NCBI RefSeq assembly: GCF_019397265.1 | Contig: NZ_CP068985.1 | Location: 6,917,001 to 6,981,000 of the forward strand | Direction: 5' to 3' | DNA: 64,000 bases | From: Nonomuraea coxensis DSM 45129 | GTDB taxonomy: Bacteria > Actinomycetota > Actinomycetes > Streptosporangiales > Streptosporangiaceae | In this document: in pieces, positions 8,457-17,686 of the stretch | How positions within the stretch are numbered: position 1 is the stretch's first letter | Layout of the letters: each line of letters starts with the position of its first letter | The notes under the pieces: model-generated | What the model saw: only the letters and a program-made list of their open reading frames with translations | Databases searched by the model: none | Told to the model about the DNA's origin: nothing | Position numbers and translations under genes: made by a program

Positions 8457-10199
8457 TCAGGCTTCAGGCTCGGGAAGGGGACGGACCTGAGCCTGGGGCT
8501 GCGGCGTGGCCGGAGGTTGTGCCTGGGGTTGAGCCGGGTCTTGGACCTGAGGCGGGTCCTGAGGCTGGAGCGGGTCCTGGGGGTGAGCCGAGGCCGAGGG
8601 CTGGGCCTGGGGCTGAGCCGACACCGACGCCGACGGCTCAGGCTGGACCGAGGGCTGAGGCCGGGACTGCGACTGCGGCTGGGCCTCGCGCTGAGGCCGC
8701 TTCTGGGGCTGAGCCGAGGCGGAGGGCTGGGCCTGAGGCTGGGCCGGGGCCGAGGGCTGGGGTTCGTGTTCGGGGGCGGAGGTGGGTGTGTGTTGGGGCT
8801 GGGTTTGGGATTGGGGTTGAGTGAGGGGCGGGGATTGAGGGGGGATCTCGGGGTGTGGGTGCGGCTGGAGGTGTGAGTGGTGGGGGTCGGGGAGGGGGTG
8901 GGGGTCCGGCTGGGGATGGGTCGCGGGTGGGGGTTCGGACTGGGGTTGGATGGCGGAGACGCAGACGCGATCTCGGCCCAGCTCCTTGGCGCGATAGAGG
9001 GCCAGATCGGCGGCGGCCAGCAGCTCGATGAGATCGTCACCGTGGACGCTCAGCAGAGCCACGCCGATCGAGATGGTGACCCTGATCAGGGAGTCCTCGA
9101 CGGGAACGGCCAGGTGGCGGATGCGGGCGCGCAGGCGCTCGGCGACGCGGCGGGCCTCGTGGGTGTCGGCGCCCGGCAGCAGCACCACGAACTCCTCGCC
9201 GCCGAAGCGGCCCACCACGTCGTACTCGCGGAGCTGGCTTCGCAACGTGGACGCCACCCCGATGAGCACCTGGTCGCCGGCCAGGTGGCCGTGGGCGTCG
9301 TTGACCCGTTTGAAGTGGTCGATGTCGATGATCAGAAGGGCCAGGGCGTCGTTGGTGCGCCGGGCCCGGACGATCTCCATGTCGGCCTCGCGCTGCCAGG
9401 CTGCGGCGTTGAGCAGCCCCGTCTTGGCGTCGGTACGGGCCGCCGCCTGGAGCTGGGCGTGCAACAGGCTGCGTTGCAGCAGGACGACCGGCGGCAGCGC
9501 GAGCAGGAGCAGCGCGAGGTTGAGCCCGCAGAGGATCGCGACGGAGATGCCCAGGCACAGCTCGACGATGTCGAGCAGGAGGCTCTCCTTGTCCCAGAGC
9601 AGCTCACGCCGGTTCATCTCCGGGTCGGCGGTCAGGGCCGCGATGGCGATGAGCGCGATGTTGAGCAGCGCGAAGAGGATCGCGGCCACGACCGCGAAGA
9701 CGATCGGCGGCCCGCTCCCCTGCGACAGCAGCCCCGGATCGGCGACGAAACGATGGAACAGCACGGAAGCCGTGCACCCCGCCAGCCCGATGGCGGCCGA
9801 GTTGGTGACCCGGCGGTAGAGGACGGTCGCCCGGACCCGTACCTGGAGGAGGGCCTGCAGCACGATCGGCGCGAGCAGCGCGTAGAGCGGCGGCAGGAGC
9901 AGAGCCACCGGCAACCACCAGGCCGACAGCAGGTCGCGCGAGACTCCGGCCGGCACCCCGAGCCGCCGGGTCGCCTCGATGCAGACCACGCCGCAGCCCA
10001 TGAGGGCGGCGAAGGTGTACACGTCCGGCCACCGGAAATCCAGCGTTAGCGTGAACACCGTGATCGCGGCGAGGTCGAGGGTGACCATCGCGGCCAGGTA
10101 GATCACGAGTGCGCGGCGTTGCCCGAGCAACGGCCAGCGGCCGACCAGTGTTGACACACCGTCGCGAGGCTGGATCGAGGCGTGACTGGTCGCCGCCAT
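8457..10199 (-). CDS. Membrane diguanylate cyclase (GGDEF) with a long Gln/Pro-rich C-terminal tail
   Basis: 580 residues. Residues about 30-240 form several transmembrane helices. The GGDEF domain follows, with active-site GGEEF at 333-337 and an intact inhibitory RxxD site (Arg324-Asp327) exactly five residues before it, so active synthesis of cyclic di-GMP with product inhibition is expected. After about residue 418 the protein becomes a 160-residue low-complexity tail of Gln, Pro, His, Ser and Ala (PQPDPH, QPQAQP repeats), absent from ordinary GGDEF proteins. GGGAGGAG lies just before ATG 10199. No EAL domain. In filamentous actinomycetes c-di-GMP controls development (BldD); a role here is inference. 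Confidence 0.92.
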   Translation of the reverse strand: MAATSHASIQPRDGVSTLVGRWPLLGQRRALVIYLAAMVTLDLAAITVFTLTLDFRWPDVYTFAALMGCGVVCIEATRRLGVPAGVSRDLLSAWWLPVALLLPPLYALLAPIVLQALLQVRVRATVLYRRVTNSAAIGLAGCTASVLFHRFVADPGLLSQGSGPPIVFAVVAAILFALLNIALIAIAALTADPEMNRRELLWDKESLLLDIVELCLGISVAILCGLNLALLLLALPPVVLLQRSLLHAQLQAAARTDAKTGLLNAAAWQREADMEIVRARRTNDALALLIIDIDHFKRVNDAHGHLAGDQVLIGVASTLRSQLREYDVVGRFGGEEFVVLLPGADTHEARRVAERLRARIRHLAVPVEDSLIRVTISIGVALLSVHGDDLIELLAAADLALYRAKELGRDRVCVSAIQPQSEPPPATHPQPDPHPLPDPHHSHLQPHPHPEIPPQSPPLTQPQSQTQPQHTPTSAPEHEPQPSAPAQPQAQPSASAQPQKRPQREAQPQSQSRPQPSVQPEPSASVSAQPQAQPSASAHPQDPLQPQDPPQVQDPAQPQAQPPATPQPQAQVRPLPEPEA

Positions 10200-10219
10200 C
10201 TCGTCTCCTCCCTAACTAA

Positions 10220-10924
10220 CGATGTGTAACACAATAATTGCGGAGTGTGCGTTGTGCGATGGGAACCTATACGTTGGCATGGACCGTGCCTGCTCACTCC
10301 GCGAGCGGGCCGTGGTGGAAAGGAGCAGCCATGGTGCGGGGCGTCATCTGGACCTGATAGATGCTCTCTCGGGATCTGATGCTGGAGAACACGCCATCGG
10401 CCGCCCTCGGGGTGGAGGGAACGGGCCTGGCCGATGCCCCCTCCCCCAGCTGTTCCCGCCCCGTCTCCCCCCGCTCCACCGGCAGCGGTTCTGCTTGTAC
10501 GGCCGGTTGCTCGCCTGATGGAGGGGCAGTGCGGTGGGCCTACTTGCACTCCGCACTCGCCTCTCGCGATCCTCGCCATCGTCGGCGGTCTTTCCCTTCC
10601 TCTCCTCCCTTCTCCGACGACGACGCGACAGGGTGTTACTTACGGGCATGAGTGGGAGGTTGACGGGATTCGCCCGCGTGCGCGGGCCGATGTGGGCGGG
10701 TTGCTCGCATGGGCTCGCGTGGGCCTGTTTCTTCACGTGGAGGGGCTTGGTGAGCGCGCCGGGCAGGACAGGCCGCGTGAACGACCGCAGGCGGGAGGGG
10801 TTGCGCGGTCTTTGTTCACGTGGCCTGTCGTGGAAGCACGTTCACATGGGCGGGTTCCACTGCGTTCGCCGGCACAGCGCGGTGAAGAGAGCAGGCGGGG
10901 CCAGCGGGGTGGGCGGCTTCAGGG
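10220..10924. other. Gene-poor region of about 700 bp
   Basis: I find no protein I recognise. It starts AT-rich (10205-10250), which fits the promoter of the minus-strand GGDEF gene. A tiny frame with a good ribosome site (AAGGAG, then ATG 10331, MVRGVIWT and stop) is present but unproven. Further right are imperfect repeats of TTCACGTGG (about 10731 and 10815) and TTCACATGG (about 10842). Codon-position GC bias of the open frames looks non-coding by eye. Confidence 0.4.
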
Positions 10925-11488
10925 TCATGCCGCCGCTCGGTCCTCCGTCAGGTGCGCCTCGGTCTCGTCGTTGTCGTCGGAGGAGTCCGGCTGATCCGGG
11001 TCGGGAGCGCCGAGAATGCGTACGGTGGGCGAGGAGGCGCGGCCGGGGCGGGTCGCCATCGCCCAGTCCTGGGTCTCCTCGTCGAGGCGGTCGCGCATCT
11101 CCTTGCTCATCGAGGTCGTGCCGCCGCCCCGCTCGGGCTTGGTGAACGCGCCGGTGCCCCAGCGCAGGTCATGGCCCACGGCGCTGGCCTCGATCTCGGG
11201 CATGAAGCGGCGGTCGCCCTCGGGGCCGAACTCGCGGATGCGGAGCCGGCCGGAGACCACGACGGGCTGCCCGGCCCGTACGGACGTGGCGACGTTGTCG
11301 CCGAGGGCGCGCCAGCAGCGGACCGTGAAGCAGACGCGGTCGCCGTCCGTCCACTGGCTGGTCTTCTTGTCGAAGTAGCGGTGTGAGGTGAGAACCCTCA
11401 GCGAGGTGACCCTGAGACCGTCCTCGAAGGTGTGCTGCCTGGGCTCTGCTGCGACGTTGCCGGTGAGCGTGATGTAGATGTCGTTCAT
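10925..11488 (-). CDS. ssb: Single-stranded DNA-binding protein (paralogue)
   Basis: 187 residues. The OB fold occupies about residues 1-115 (MNDIYITLTGNVAAEP, then FTVRCWRALGDNVATSVRAGQPVVVSGRLRIREF). The tail is acidic (PDSSDDNDETEAHLTED) but ends RAAA and lacks the DDDIPF tip by which the housekeeping SSB recruits replication partners. It therefore resembles the second SSB of actinomycetes, which has roles in development or competence-like DNA handling rather than in the replisome. It is not next to rpsF/rpsR as the main ssb normally is. Confidence 0.9.
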   Translation of the reverse strand: MNDIYITLTGNVAAEPRQHTFEDGLRVTSLRVLTSHRYFDKKTSQWTDGDRVCFTVRCWRALGDNVATSVRAGQPVVVSGRLRIREFGPEGDRRFMPEIEASAVGHDLRWGTGAFTKPERGGGTTSMSKEMRDRLDEETQDWAMATRPGRASSPTVRILGAPDPDQPDSSDDNDETEAHLTEDRAAA

Positions 11489-11664
11489 CCTGTGCCTTCC
11501 CCTGCTGCGACTGGCGGGCGGGGTGCCCGCGACCTGGTGCCAAGGTGCCGCAGACGGCGTCGGTCACGGGCTGGCGAACGGGATTCTGTGGATGGAGGCG
11601 TTCAGGCGGAGGGCGCACACCCCCTGTTCACGCCCCCTGGCGAGGAGGGGAGAGGGCGCCGGGG

Positions 11665-13290
11665 TCAGGCGGACAGGTCGCGCAGGGCCGTGTAGAACGT
11701 GTGGTGCCGGGCCAGTTCGCGTTCCACGGGCTCGATCACCATCGTGGCGGACACGGCGGCGACCCGGCGGCGCATCTCGCGTTCGAGGCGTTCGCGCTCC
11801 CGCGAGGCCCCCAGCTCCACGAAGTTGCGGGCCGCGATGCCGGACAACGCGCCCAGCCCCAGCACCGAGACCATCATGAGGCCCACCCACGGCAGCGTCG
11901 CGCTGTCGCCCAGCAGCTCCAGCGACGGCGGCAGCGAGCCAGGCACGAGCAGCCCGGCCGCCAGCCAGACCGCGCCCGCCAGGAACGCCGCCACGAGCAC
12001 GTACTGCCACACCTTGAGCGCCCACCACCAGCCGGGCACCCGGTCGAGCCGGGGCGCCACCTCCGTCAGGTCTTCGGTCAGCGCCTTGGGCAACTGCTTG
12101 GCCCGTGACTTCGCGGCCTGCTGGACGGCCGTCCGCCACACGGGATGCATGTTCATGGACAGCCCGTCGGCCAGGGCGTGCACCGCGTTGGCGACCTCGG
12201 CCGACTGCGCGCTCACCGAGCCGGTCGTGATGCCGCGGATCTCCTCGCTGACGTCCTCCAGCCGCAGGCTCTTCAGCGGATCGGCGCGGAACCTGTCGAT
12301 CCAGCGCGGGTACGGCCACCCCACCCACTTGCTGGAACGCTCGGCGTAGACGTTCTCCATGGCCTCGCCCACCGCCGGGACGCCCACCGCGTCGCACAGC
12401 GCGTCCGTCAGCCCCATGCGGCGGGCCTCGTCCACGGAGGCGGGCGCGGACAGCGCCTCCCCGAGCGGCATCGTCTCGGCGATGCGCTGCTCCAGCCGCT
12501 GCAGGTCGGCCTCCAGCTTCTGGATCGCGGCCCGGCGGCGGGAGACGGCGGTGGCGATGACGCTCTTCAGGCTCTCGACGCCCCGCCCGGTGACCGCCGA
12601 GGTCGGCACCACGCTCGGGTGCTCGACGCCCTCGCGGCGCAGCAGGTCGTTGAGGTCGATGAGCAGCTCGGCCAGTTCCTCCGTGGCGAGCTTGTCGGCC
12701 TGGTTGAGCGCGAACACGGTGACCGCGTCATGCCCCGCCAGCTCCGTGACGTAGCGCCGGTGCGTGGAGGCGTCGGCGTACTTCTGCGGGTCGAGCACCC
12801 ACACCACCAGGTCGGCCAGGCCGATGAGCCGGTCGGCCTCGGAGTCGGTGAGCGCCCTGATCGAGTCGTGGTCGGGCAGGTCGAGCAGGACGAGCCCGTT
12901 GAGCTGGGTGTCGCCCTTGTCGAGCGCGCTCGCCCGGGAGAAGCGGTGCCGCCACTGGATCTGCAGCCAGTCGAGCAGCGGTGCCGAGCCCTCCAGCCCC
13001 CACACGCAGGCGTGCGTGCGGCCGGTCGTCGGCCGGCGTACGCCCGTGGGCGACAACTCCAGCCCCGAGATGGCGTTGAACAGCGACGACTTGCCGCTGC
13101 CCGTGCCGCCCGCCAAGGCGACGACGGTGTGCTCCGAGGAGAGCTTGAGGCGTTCGCCGGCCCGCTGCAGCAGCGCCGTGGCCTCGTCGAGCAGCTTCTT
13201 GTCGAGCCGCCCCGCGCCCACCTCGACCACTTTGGTGAGCGCGGTCAGCCGCGCCGCGAGCCCCGGCCTGGGAGTGGTCGTGGTGGTCAT
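11665..13290 (-). CDS. Dynamin-like GTPase with two C-terminal membrane helices (DynB-like)
   Basis: 541 residues. G1 P-loop AGGTGSGKSSLFNAISG, switch Thr in GVRRPTTGRTHA, G3 LLDLPDHDSI, G4 NQAD form a YfjP/dynamin-like GTPase domain (about residues 40-240). A helical segment follows, then two hydrophobic helices (VWQYVLVAAFLAGAVWLAAG and LPWVGLMMVSVLGLGALSG) near the C-terminus. Its start overlaps the stop of the larger GTPase by 4 bp. In Streptomyces a pair of dynamin-like proteins, DynA and DynB, one with transmembrane helices, stabilises sporulation FtsZ rings; this pair has the same plan, but orthology is inferred, not shown. Confidence 0.85.
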   Translation of the reverse strand: MTTTTTPRPGLAARLTALTKVVEVGAGRLDKKLLDEATALLQRAGERLKLSSEHTVVALAGGTGSGKSSLFNAISGLELSPTGVRRPTTGRTHACVWGLEGSAPLLDWLQIQWRHRFSRASALDKGDTQLNGLVLLDLPDHDSIRALTDSEADRLIGLADLVVWVLDPQKYADASTHRRYVTELAGHDAVTVFALNQADKLATEELAELLIDLNDLLRREGVEHPSVVPTSAVTGRGVESLKSVIATAVSRRRAAIQKLEADLQRLEQRIAETMPLGEALSAPASVDEARRMGLTDALCDAVGVPAVGEAMENVYAERSSKWVGWPYPRWIDRFRADPLKSLRLEDVSEEIRGITTGSVSAQSAEVANAVHALADGLSMNMHPVWRTAVQQAAKSRAKQLPKALTEDLTEVAPRLDRVPGWWWALKVWQYVLVAAFLAGAVWLAAGLLVPGSLPPSLELLGDSATLPWVGLMMVSVLGLGALSGIAARNFVELGASRERERLEREMRRRVAAVSATMVIEPVERELARHHTFYTALRDLSA

Positions 13291-16200
13291 CGAGCGACCT
13301 CAAGGTTGTACGACGCCTGGTAGAGGCGGGTCGCGGCGGACTCGTCGGGAACGCCCGCCGAGTCGAGCGCTTGCACGTAACGCATGGCTTCCTCGTCGAA
13401 CAACATACTGATCCTGGCCCGCAGGTCGCTCAGCGCCTTCGCGCCGATGCCGCGGAGCGACTCCGCGCCCAGCAGGGCGTTGACCAGGCGATGCGGCACG
13501 CCCTCGCCGTTCGCGCCGCTGAACATGGCGACCGTGAAGATCAGGGCCAGCGAGTCGGGGTCGAACGACACGATCTTCGACACCGAGCGCTTGGCCACGC
13601 CTTCGGTCCGTACGAGCTCGCTCAGGTGGTCCTGCCAGGACGCGATGGCCCGCCCGGTGTTGCGTACGAGCGTGTCGGAAGGCCGGTCGAGCCCTTCGCC
13701 GAGCTTGCCGCCCAGCTCGGCGCGGTGCCGCCAGCGCGCGACCACCTCGGTGGTGGCGCGGTTGGCGGCGGCGACGATCACCGACTCCAGGCCGGTGCGG
13801 ATCGCCGCCCTGAACGCGATCACCCGCTCCGGCGCCTGCCTGGCCGCCCGGCCGCGCCGGCGGAGCTGCAGCGAGCGCATGAGATCGCCCGAGCCGGCGA
13901 AGTCCTGCCAGCGGGCCAGCACCTCGCCGTGCAGCAGCGAACCGCTCCTCGCCGCCTTGTCGATGTCGCTCAGCGCGCCGAAGAACGCGGCCTCCACGTC
14001 CTTGCGCAGCTCCGCGCGGAACGCGACCTGCGCCTCCAGGTGCTTGGCCAGCGCCGGGACGCGGGTGCGGAAGCTGTCGAGCACGCCGTTCAGCGTCTCG
14101 CGTACGGCCTGGGCGCGCCGCTCCTCGTCGACCGACAGCTCGGCCAGCCACATGCGCAGGTCGGTGACCTCGCTGTCCGGCAGCCTGCCGTCCGTGACCG
14201 TGGACTCGTGGATGACGAACCGGTCGATGTCGCCCAGCCCGTATTCGGTGAGCATGCGGACGAAGTGCTTCAGCACGACGTCCACCGCCTTCGGCTGCAC
14301 CCGTGACAGCACGATGGCCAGCCGGGCGCCGCGCTCCTTCGCCAGCTTGAGCAGGCTCCAGGCGGGGGCGTCGGCGTAGCGGGCCGCCGTGGTCACGAAG
14401 ATCCACAGGTCGGCGGCGTCGAGCATGCGGTGGGCGATCTCGTGGTGCTCCTCGACGACCGAGTCGATGTCGGGGGTGTCGAGCAGCGCCACGCCCTGCG
14501 GGAGCTTCTCGGTCGCGACCAGGACCAGGCCGTCGTTGGTGCCCGTGCCCGCGCCGCCGCCCCGGTTGGCGGCGGGCTCGGGCTGGTCGAGCCGCTGTAC
14601 GGTGCCGAGCAGTTCGCCCTCGGCGAACCACTGGCGGTCGTCCGGATGGCACACCAGGACGGGGGTGCCGGTGGTCGGGCGGCGGATGCCGGTGCGGGAG
14701 ACGTTGCGTTCGGCCAGGCTGTTGACCAGCGTGGACTTGCCCGCGCCGGTGGAGCCGGCCACCACGATCAGGGCGGGAGCCGTGCTGGTCCGCACCCTCG
14801 GCAGGACGTAGTTGTCGAGCTGGGCGAGGAGGTCCGTGCGGGCCTGCCTGGCCTCCTTGACGCCAGGGAGGTCGAGGCCCAGGCGGAGGTCGGTGATGCT
14901 CTCGCGGAGCTGGTCGAGGGCGGTGGTGAGCGCCTTGACGGTCTCCGGGGGGAGGGCTTCGGTACGGGTGCCGGCGGCGGGGGGCTCGTCCGAGGAGGCG
15001 GTGTCCGCGTCTTCGTCCGTGCCCGTGTCCGCGTCTTCGCCCTCGTCTTCGCCCTCGTCGAGGGTGGTGGCCTCGGCCTGGTGGAAGGCGTTCTCCTCCG
15101 AGGGGTCGGCTTCCGCGGATGAGGTGGGCTCTTCGCTGTCGTACGGCTCATGGGGGGAGGCGGAATCTGCGGTGGGCGCCGGTTCCTCCTCTGCTGAGTC
15201 GTCGGGCTCGTCGGAAGAGGCGAGGTCCGTGGAGGAGTCCGGGTCCTTCGAGGGGCTCAGGTCCTCGGGAGCGCCGGCGTCGTGGTCCGGGGACGGGGCC
15301 GTAGCGGGCGAAGGCGCTTCGACGGCCGACGGCTCCTCGGCGGAGGGCTCGGCCTCGATGGGCTCGTCGGCGTCAGGGGCCGACTCGTCGACGTCATTCG
15401 GCTGGTCGACGTCGCTCGGCTGGTCGACGTCACTCGGCTGGTCAGCGGCGCCGCTTGGCTGCCCGGCGTCGCTTGGCTGCCCGGCGTCGCTTGGCTGCCC
15501 GGTGCCGCTTGACTGCGCGGTGTCGGTTGGCTGTGCGGTGTCGTCCGGGTGGTCGGGAGTGGGCTGGTCGTCGGTGGGTGACGGCGTTGCGGCCCTGGGC
15601 TCGTCGGCGGGTGGGACGTTCAATGAGGCGGGCCTGGTGAACAGGGAGGGCCCGCCGGAGGCCGGGGCGGCAGGGCGGCCCGATGTGGCGCCGGCGCCGG
15701 GGGTGGGGCGGTCCGCTGGAGGTGTGGTGTCGGGGGCGGGGTGGGAGGCGCCGCCGGTGGCGGGCTTGCGCGGAGTGAAGAAGTCGATGCGGTCGGCGGG
15801 CTTGGCGGGGGCGCCGAACAGGTTCGTCTCCTCGCCGGGCCTGCCGGGACCCTCAGGGGCTCCGGTGGCCGGGTGGCCGGGGAAGGCAGGGCGGTTGGGG
15901 GACGTGGGGCGGCGCCTGGGAAGTGGCTCATGCGCCTGCTGCGGACCCCCGTCCTGGCGTGGCACACGGTCCTGGTCCCCCCGGCCCTGCCCCGGCTCGC
16001 GGCCCTGCCCCGGCTCGTGGGCCGGCCTCGGGTCGTGGGTCGGTCCTGGGTCGTGGGGCTGGGGGGGCTCGACGGCTCGGCGTAGTTCGCGGACGTGCTC
16101 GGCCTCGCCGAGTCGGCGTGTGCGGGGCTCCTGCTCCCGGGCCGGGCGCGGGTCGCGGTGCTGCTGGGCGTCCTGAGGCGAACGCGGGCGGGGCTCCTCG

Positions 16201-16364
16201 GCGTTCCGCGGCGCGCGCGGGTCGCGGGGGGCGTCATGGGGGTTCTTCTTGGTGTCCCCGGAGGGGGTGAAGGCGTCGAAGGTGTCGTCGTCGCGTATCG
16301 AGGGGAAGCTCAGCGTCTGCTCCCCCGGCGACTCCGGCCGCCCGTCATCCATGGCCGTGTTCAC
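13287..16364 (-). CDS. Large dynamin-like GTPase with a long disordered acidic N-terminus (DynA-like)
   Basis: About 1025 residues. The first 500 or so are low-complexity: basic/Pro-rich, then Pro/Gly/Thr-rich, then acidic with 6-residue repeats (QPSDVD, QPSDAG) and Glu/Asp/Ser runs. The GTPase domain follows: P-loop VVAGSTGAGKSTLVNSLAE, GIRRPTTGTPV, LLDTPDIDSVV, then a helical region. GTG 16364 overlaps the cobA stop as GTGA and has GGAG 8 bp before it; ATG 16352 is the alternative. The open frame continues further upstream through cobA but that part is not this protein. It overlaps the next GTPase by ATGA. A two-GTPase membrane-remodelling complex is inferred. Confidence 0.82.
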   Translation of the reverse strand: MNTAMDDGRPESPGEQTLSFPSIRDDDTFDAFTPSGDTKKNPHDAPRDPRAPRNAEEPRPRSPQDAQQHRDPRPAREQEPRTRRLGEAEHVRELRRAVEPPQPHDPGPTHDPRPAHEPGQGREPGQGRGDQDRVPRQDGGPQQAHEPLPRRRPTSPNRPAFPGHPATGAPEGPGRPGEETNLFGAPAKPADRIDFFTPRKPATGGASHPAPDTTPPADRPTPGAGATSGRPAAPASGGPSLFTRPASLNVPPADEPRAATPSPTDDQPTPDHPDDTAQPTDTAQSSGTGQPSDAGQPSDAGQPSGAADQPSDVDQPSDVDQPNDVDESAPDADEPIEAEPSAEEPSAVEAPSPATAPSPDHDAGAPEDLSPSKDPDSSTDLASSDEPDDSAEEEPAPTADSASPHEPYDSEEPTSSAEADPSEENAFHQAEATTLDEGEDEGEDADTGTDEDADTASSDEPPAAGTRTEALPPETVKALTTALDQLRESITDLRLGLDLPGVKEARQARTDLLAQLDNYVLPRVRTSTAPALIVVAGSTGAGKSTLVNSLAERNVSRTGIRRPTTGTPVLVCHPDDRQWFAEGELLGTVQRLDQPEPAANRGGGAGTGTNDGLVLVATEKLPQGVALLDTPDIDSVVEEHHEIAHRMLDAADLWIFVTTAARYADAPAWSLLKLAKERGARLAIVLSRVQPKAVDVVLKHFVRMLTEYGLGDIDRFVIHESTVTDGRLPDSEVTDLRMWLAELSVDEERRAQAVRETLNGVLDSFRTRVPALAKHLEAQVAFRAELRKDVEAAFFGALSDIDKAARSGSLLHGEVLARWQDFAGSGDLMRSLQLRRRGRAARQAPERVIAFRAAIRTGLESVIVAAANRATTEVVARWRHRAELGGKLGEGLDRPSDTLVRNTGRAIASWQDHLSELVRTEGVAKRSVSKIVSFDPDSLALIFTVAMFSGANGEGVPHRLVNALLGAESLRGIGAKALSDLRARISMLFDEEAMRYVQALDSAGVPDESAATRLYQASYNLEVAR
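15390..15545. repeat. In-frame 18-bp tandem repeats in the large GTPase gene
   Basis: Repeats of an 18-bp unit, read on the minus strand as codons for QPSDVD, QPSDAG and QPSGAA-type hexapeptides, about eight copies of varying quality. They code for part of the disordered acidic region. Confidence 0.7.
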
Positions 16365-17593
16365 GGCCGGCGCTCCGCTCGAACCATCTCGACCTCCTGG
16401 CCGACCCTGACGACGTCCCCGACGACGACGATCGCCGGCGGTCGTATCCCAGCCGCCGACACGCGGTCGGCCACGGTGGAAAGCGAAGCGACGACCGCCC
16501 GCTGCGTGGGAAGGGTACCGTCCTGCACCACGATTACGGGAGTATCCGGCGAACGTCCGTCTCGAAGGAGCGTCTCGGCCACCTTCGCCAGCCGTTCGAC
16601 GGCCATCAGGAGCACCAGCGTGCCCTCGGACCGGGCCAGGCCGGGCCAGTCGACGGTGGAGCGCTCGTCGTCGGGCGCCACGTGCACCGAGATGACGTGG
16701 AACTCCTGGCTGACCCCCCGGTGCGTCACCGGTACGCCGGCCGCGGCCGGGACGGCGACGGCGCTGGTGATGCCGGGCACGACGACCACGGGGATGCCGG
16801 CCTCCGCGCAGGCGATCATCTCCTCGCCGCCCCGCCCGAAGACGAACGGGTCGCCGCCCTTGAGCCGCACCACGAACTTTCCCTGTCTGGCGCGGTCCAC
16901 GAGGATGTCGTTGATCGTCTCCTGGGACAGCGAGCGGCCGTAGGGCACCTTGGCGGCGTCGATCAGCTCGACGTCGGGGGCGAGCTCGTCGAGCAGGGCG
17001 CGCGGCGCGAGGCGGTCGGCGACGACCACGTCGGCCTGCGCGAGGAGCTGCCGCCCCCGCACGGTGATGAGCCCGGGATCGCCGGGGCCGCCGCCGACGA
17101 GGGCGACGCCGACGGGTTTGGTGCGGTTGCGGCGGGCGTCGACGGTGCCGTCGCGCAGGGCCTCGACCACGGCGTCGCGGATGCCGGCGGCCCGTCTGGG
17201 GTCGCCGCCCGCGGTGACGGCCACGCTGATCTCGCCGACGCGCCCGCTGGCCGGGGTCCAGGCGGCGGCGGCGTCCTTGTCGTCGGCCCGTACGCACCAC
17301 ACGCGCTTGGCCTCCGCCTCGGCGGCGACCGCGGTGTTGACGGACCTGTCGTCGGTGCACGCCTGGACGAGCCAGGCGCCGTCGCAGTCGCCGACCTCGT
17401 AGGGCCGGGCGTGCCAGGTGACCCGCCCGGTGGCGATGAGGTCGTCGAGTGCCGGGGTCACGCTCGGCGAGACGACCGTGACCTCCGCACCGGCCTCCAG
17501 GAGCGCGGGCACGCGCCGCTGGGCGACGCGGCCGCCGCCCACGACGAGCACCCGGCGGCCGGAAAGCCGCAGGCCGAGGAGGTAGGGGCCCAT
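16361..17593 (-). CDS. cobA: Siroheme synthase-type fusion: precorrin-2 dehydrogenase + uroporphyrinogen-III C-methyltransferase
   Basis: 410 residues. Residues 1-150 are a Rossmann domain (GRRVLVVGGGRVAQRRVPALLEAGAEV) like Met8/CysG-N that oxidises precorrin-2 to sirohydrochlorin. Residues about 165-400 are a SUMT: VGGGPGDPGLITVRG, VVADRLAP, RLKGGDPFVFGRGGEE, PGITSA. Together they turn uroporphyrinogen III into sirohydrochlorin for siroheme or cobalamin. A following ferrochelatase activity could come from the CbiX-like protein encoded at 19.9 kb. No cobalamin riboswitch is recognisable in the 93-bp upstream gap. It overlaps the GTPase gene by GTGA. Confidence 0.93.
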   Translation of the reverse strand: MGPYLLGLRLSGRRVLVVGGGRVAQRRVPALLEAGAEVTVVSPSVTPALDDLIATGRVTWHARPYEVGDCDGAWLVQACTDDRSVNTAVAAEAEAKRVWCVRADDKDAAAAWTPASGRVGEISVAVTAGGDPRRAAGIRDAVVEALRDGTVDARRNRTKPVGVALVGGGPGDPGLITVRGRQLLAQADVVVADRLAPRALLDELAPDVELIDAAKVPYGRSLSQETINDILVDRARQGKFVVRLKGGDPFVFGRGGEEMIACAEAGIPVVVVPGITSAVAVPAAAGVPVTHRGVSQEFHVISVHVAPDDERSTVDWPGLARSEGTLVLLMAVERLAKVAETLLRDGRSPDTPVIVVQDGTLPTQRAVVASLSTVADRVSAAGIRPPAIVVVGDVVRVGQEVEMVRAERRP

Positions 17594-17686
17594 GAGGGGA
17601 ATCTCCCGTTCGCGCAGGTTGTGTTAAGAGGTAAACCTACCGGCTTCGCATCCTTCGTTTGCTGCGCACAGGTTAACTAGCACGAG

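Noticed and set aside
10331..10357. Functional 8-residue leader peptide gene
   Set aside because: The ribosome site is good but there is no downstream gene on that strand that it could regulate within 700 bp; kept only as a remark.
16365..17360. Extension of the large GTPase frame upstream through cobA
   Set aside because: The extension is an Arg/Gly-rich shadow of the siroheme synthase gene in another frame; the GTGA overlap marks the real start.
17594..17686. Cobalamin riboswitch upstream of cobA
   Set aside because: The gap is only 93 bp, too short, and no B12-box-like sequence is visible.
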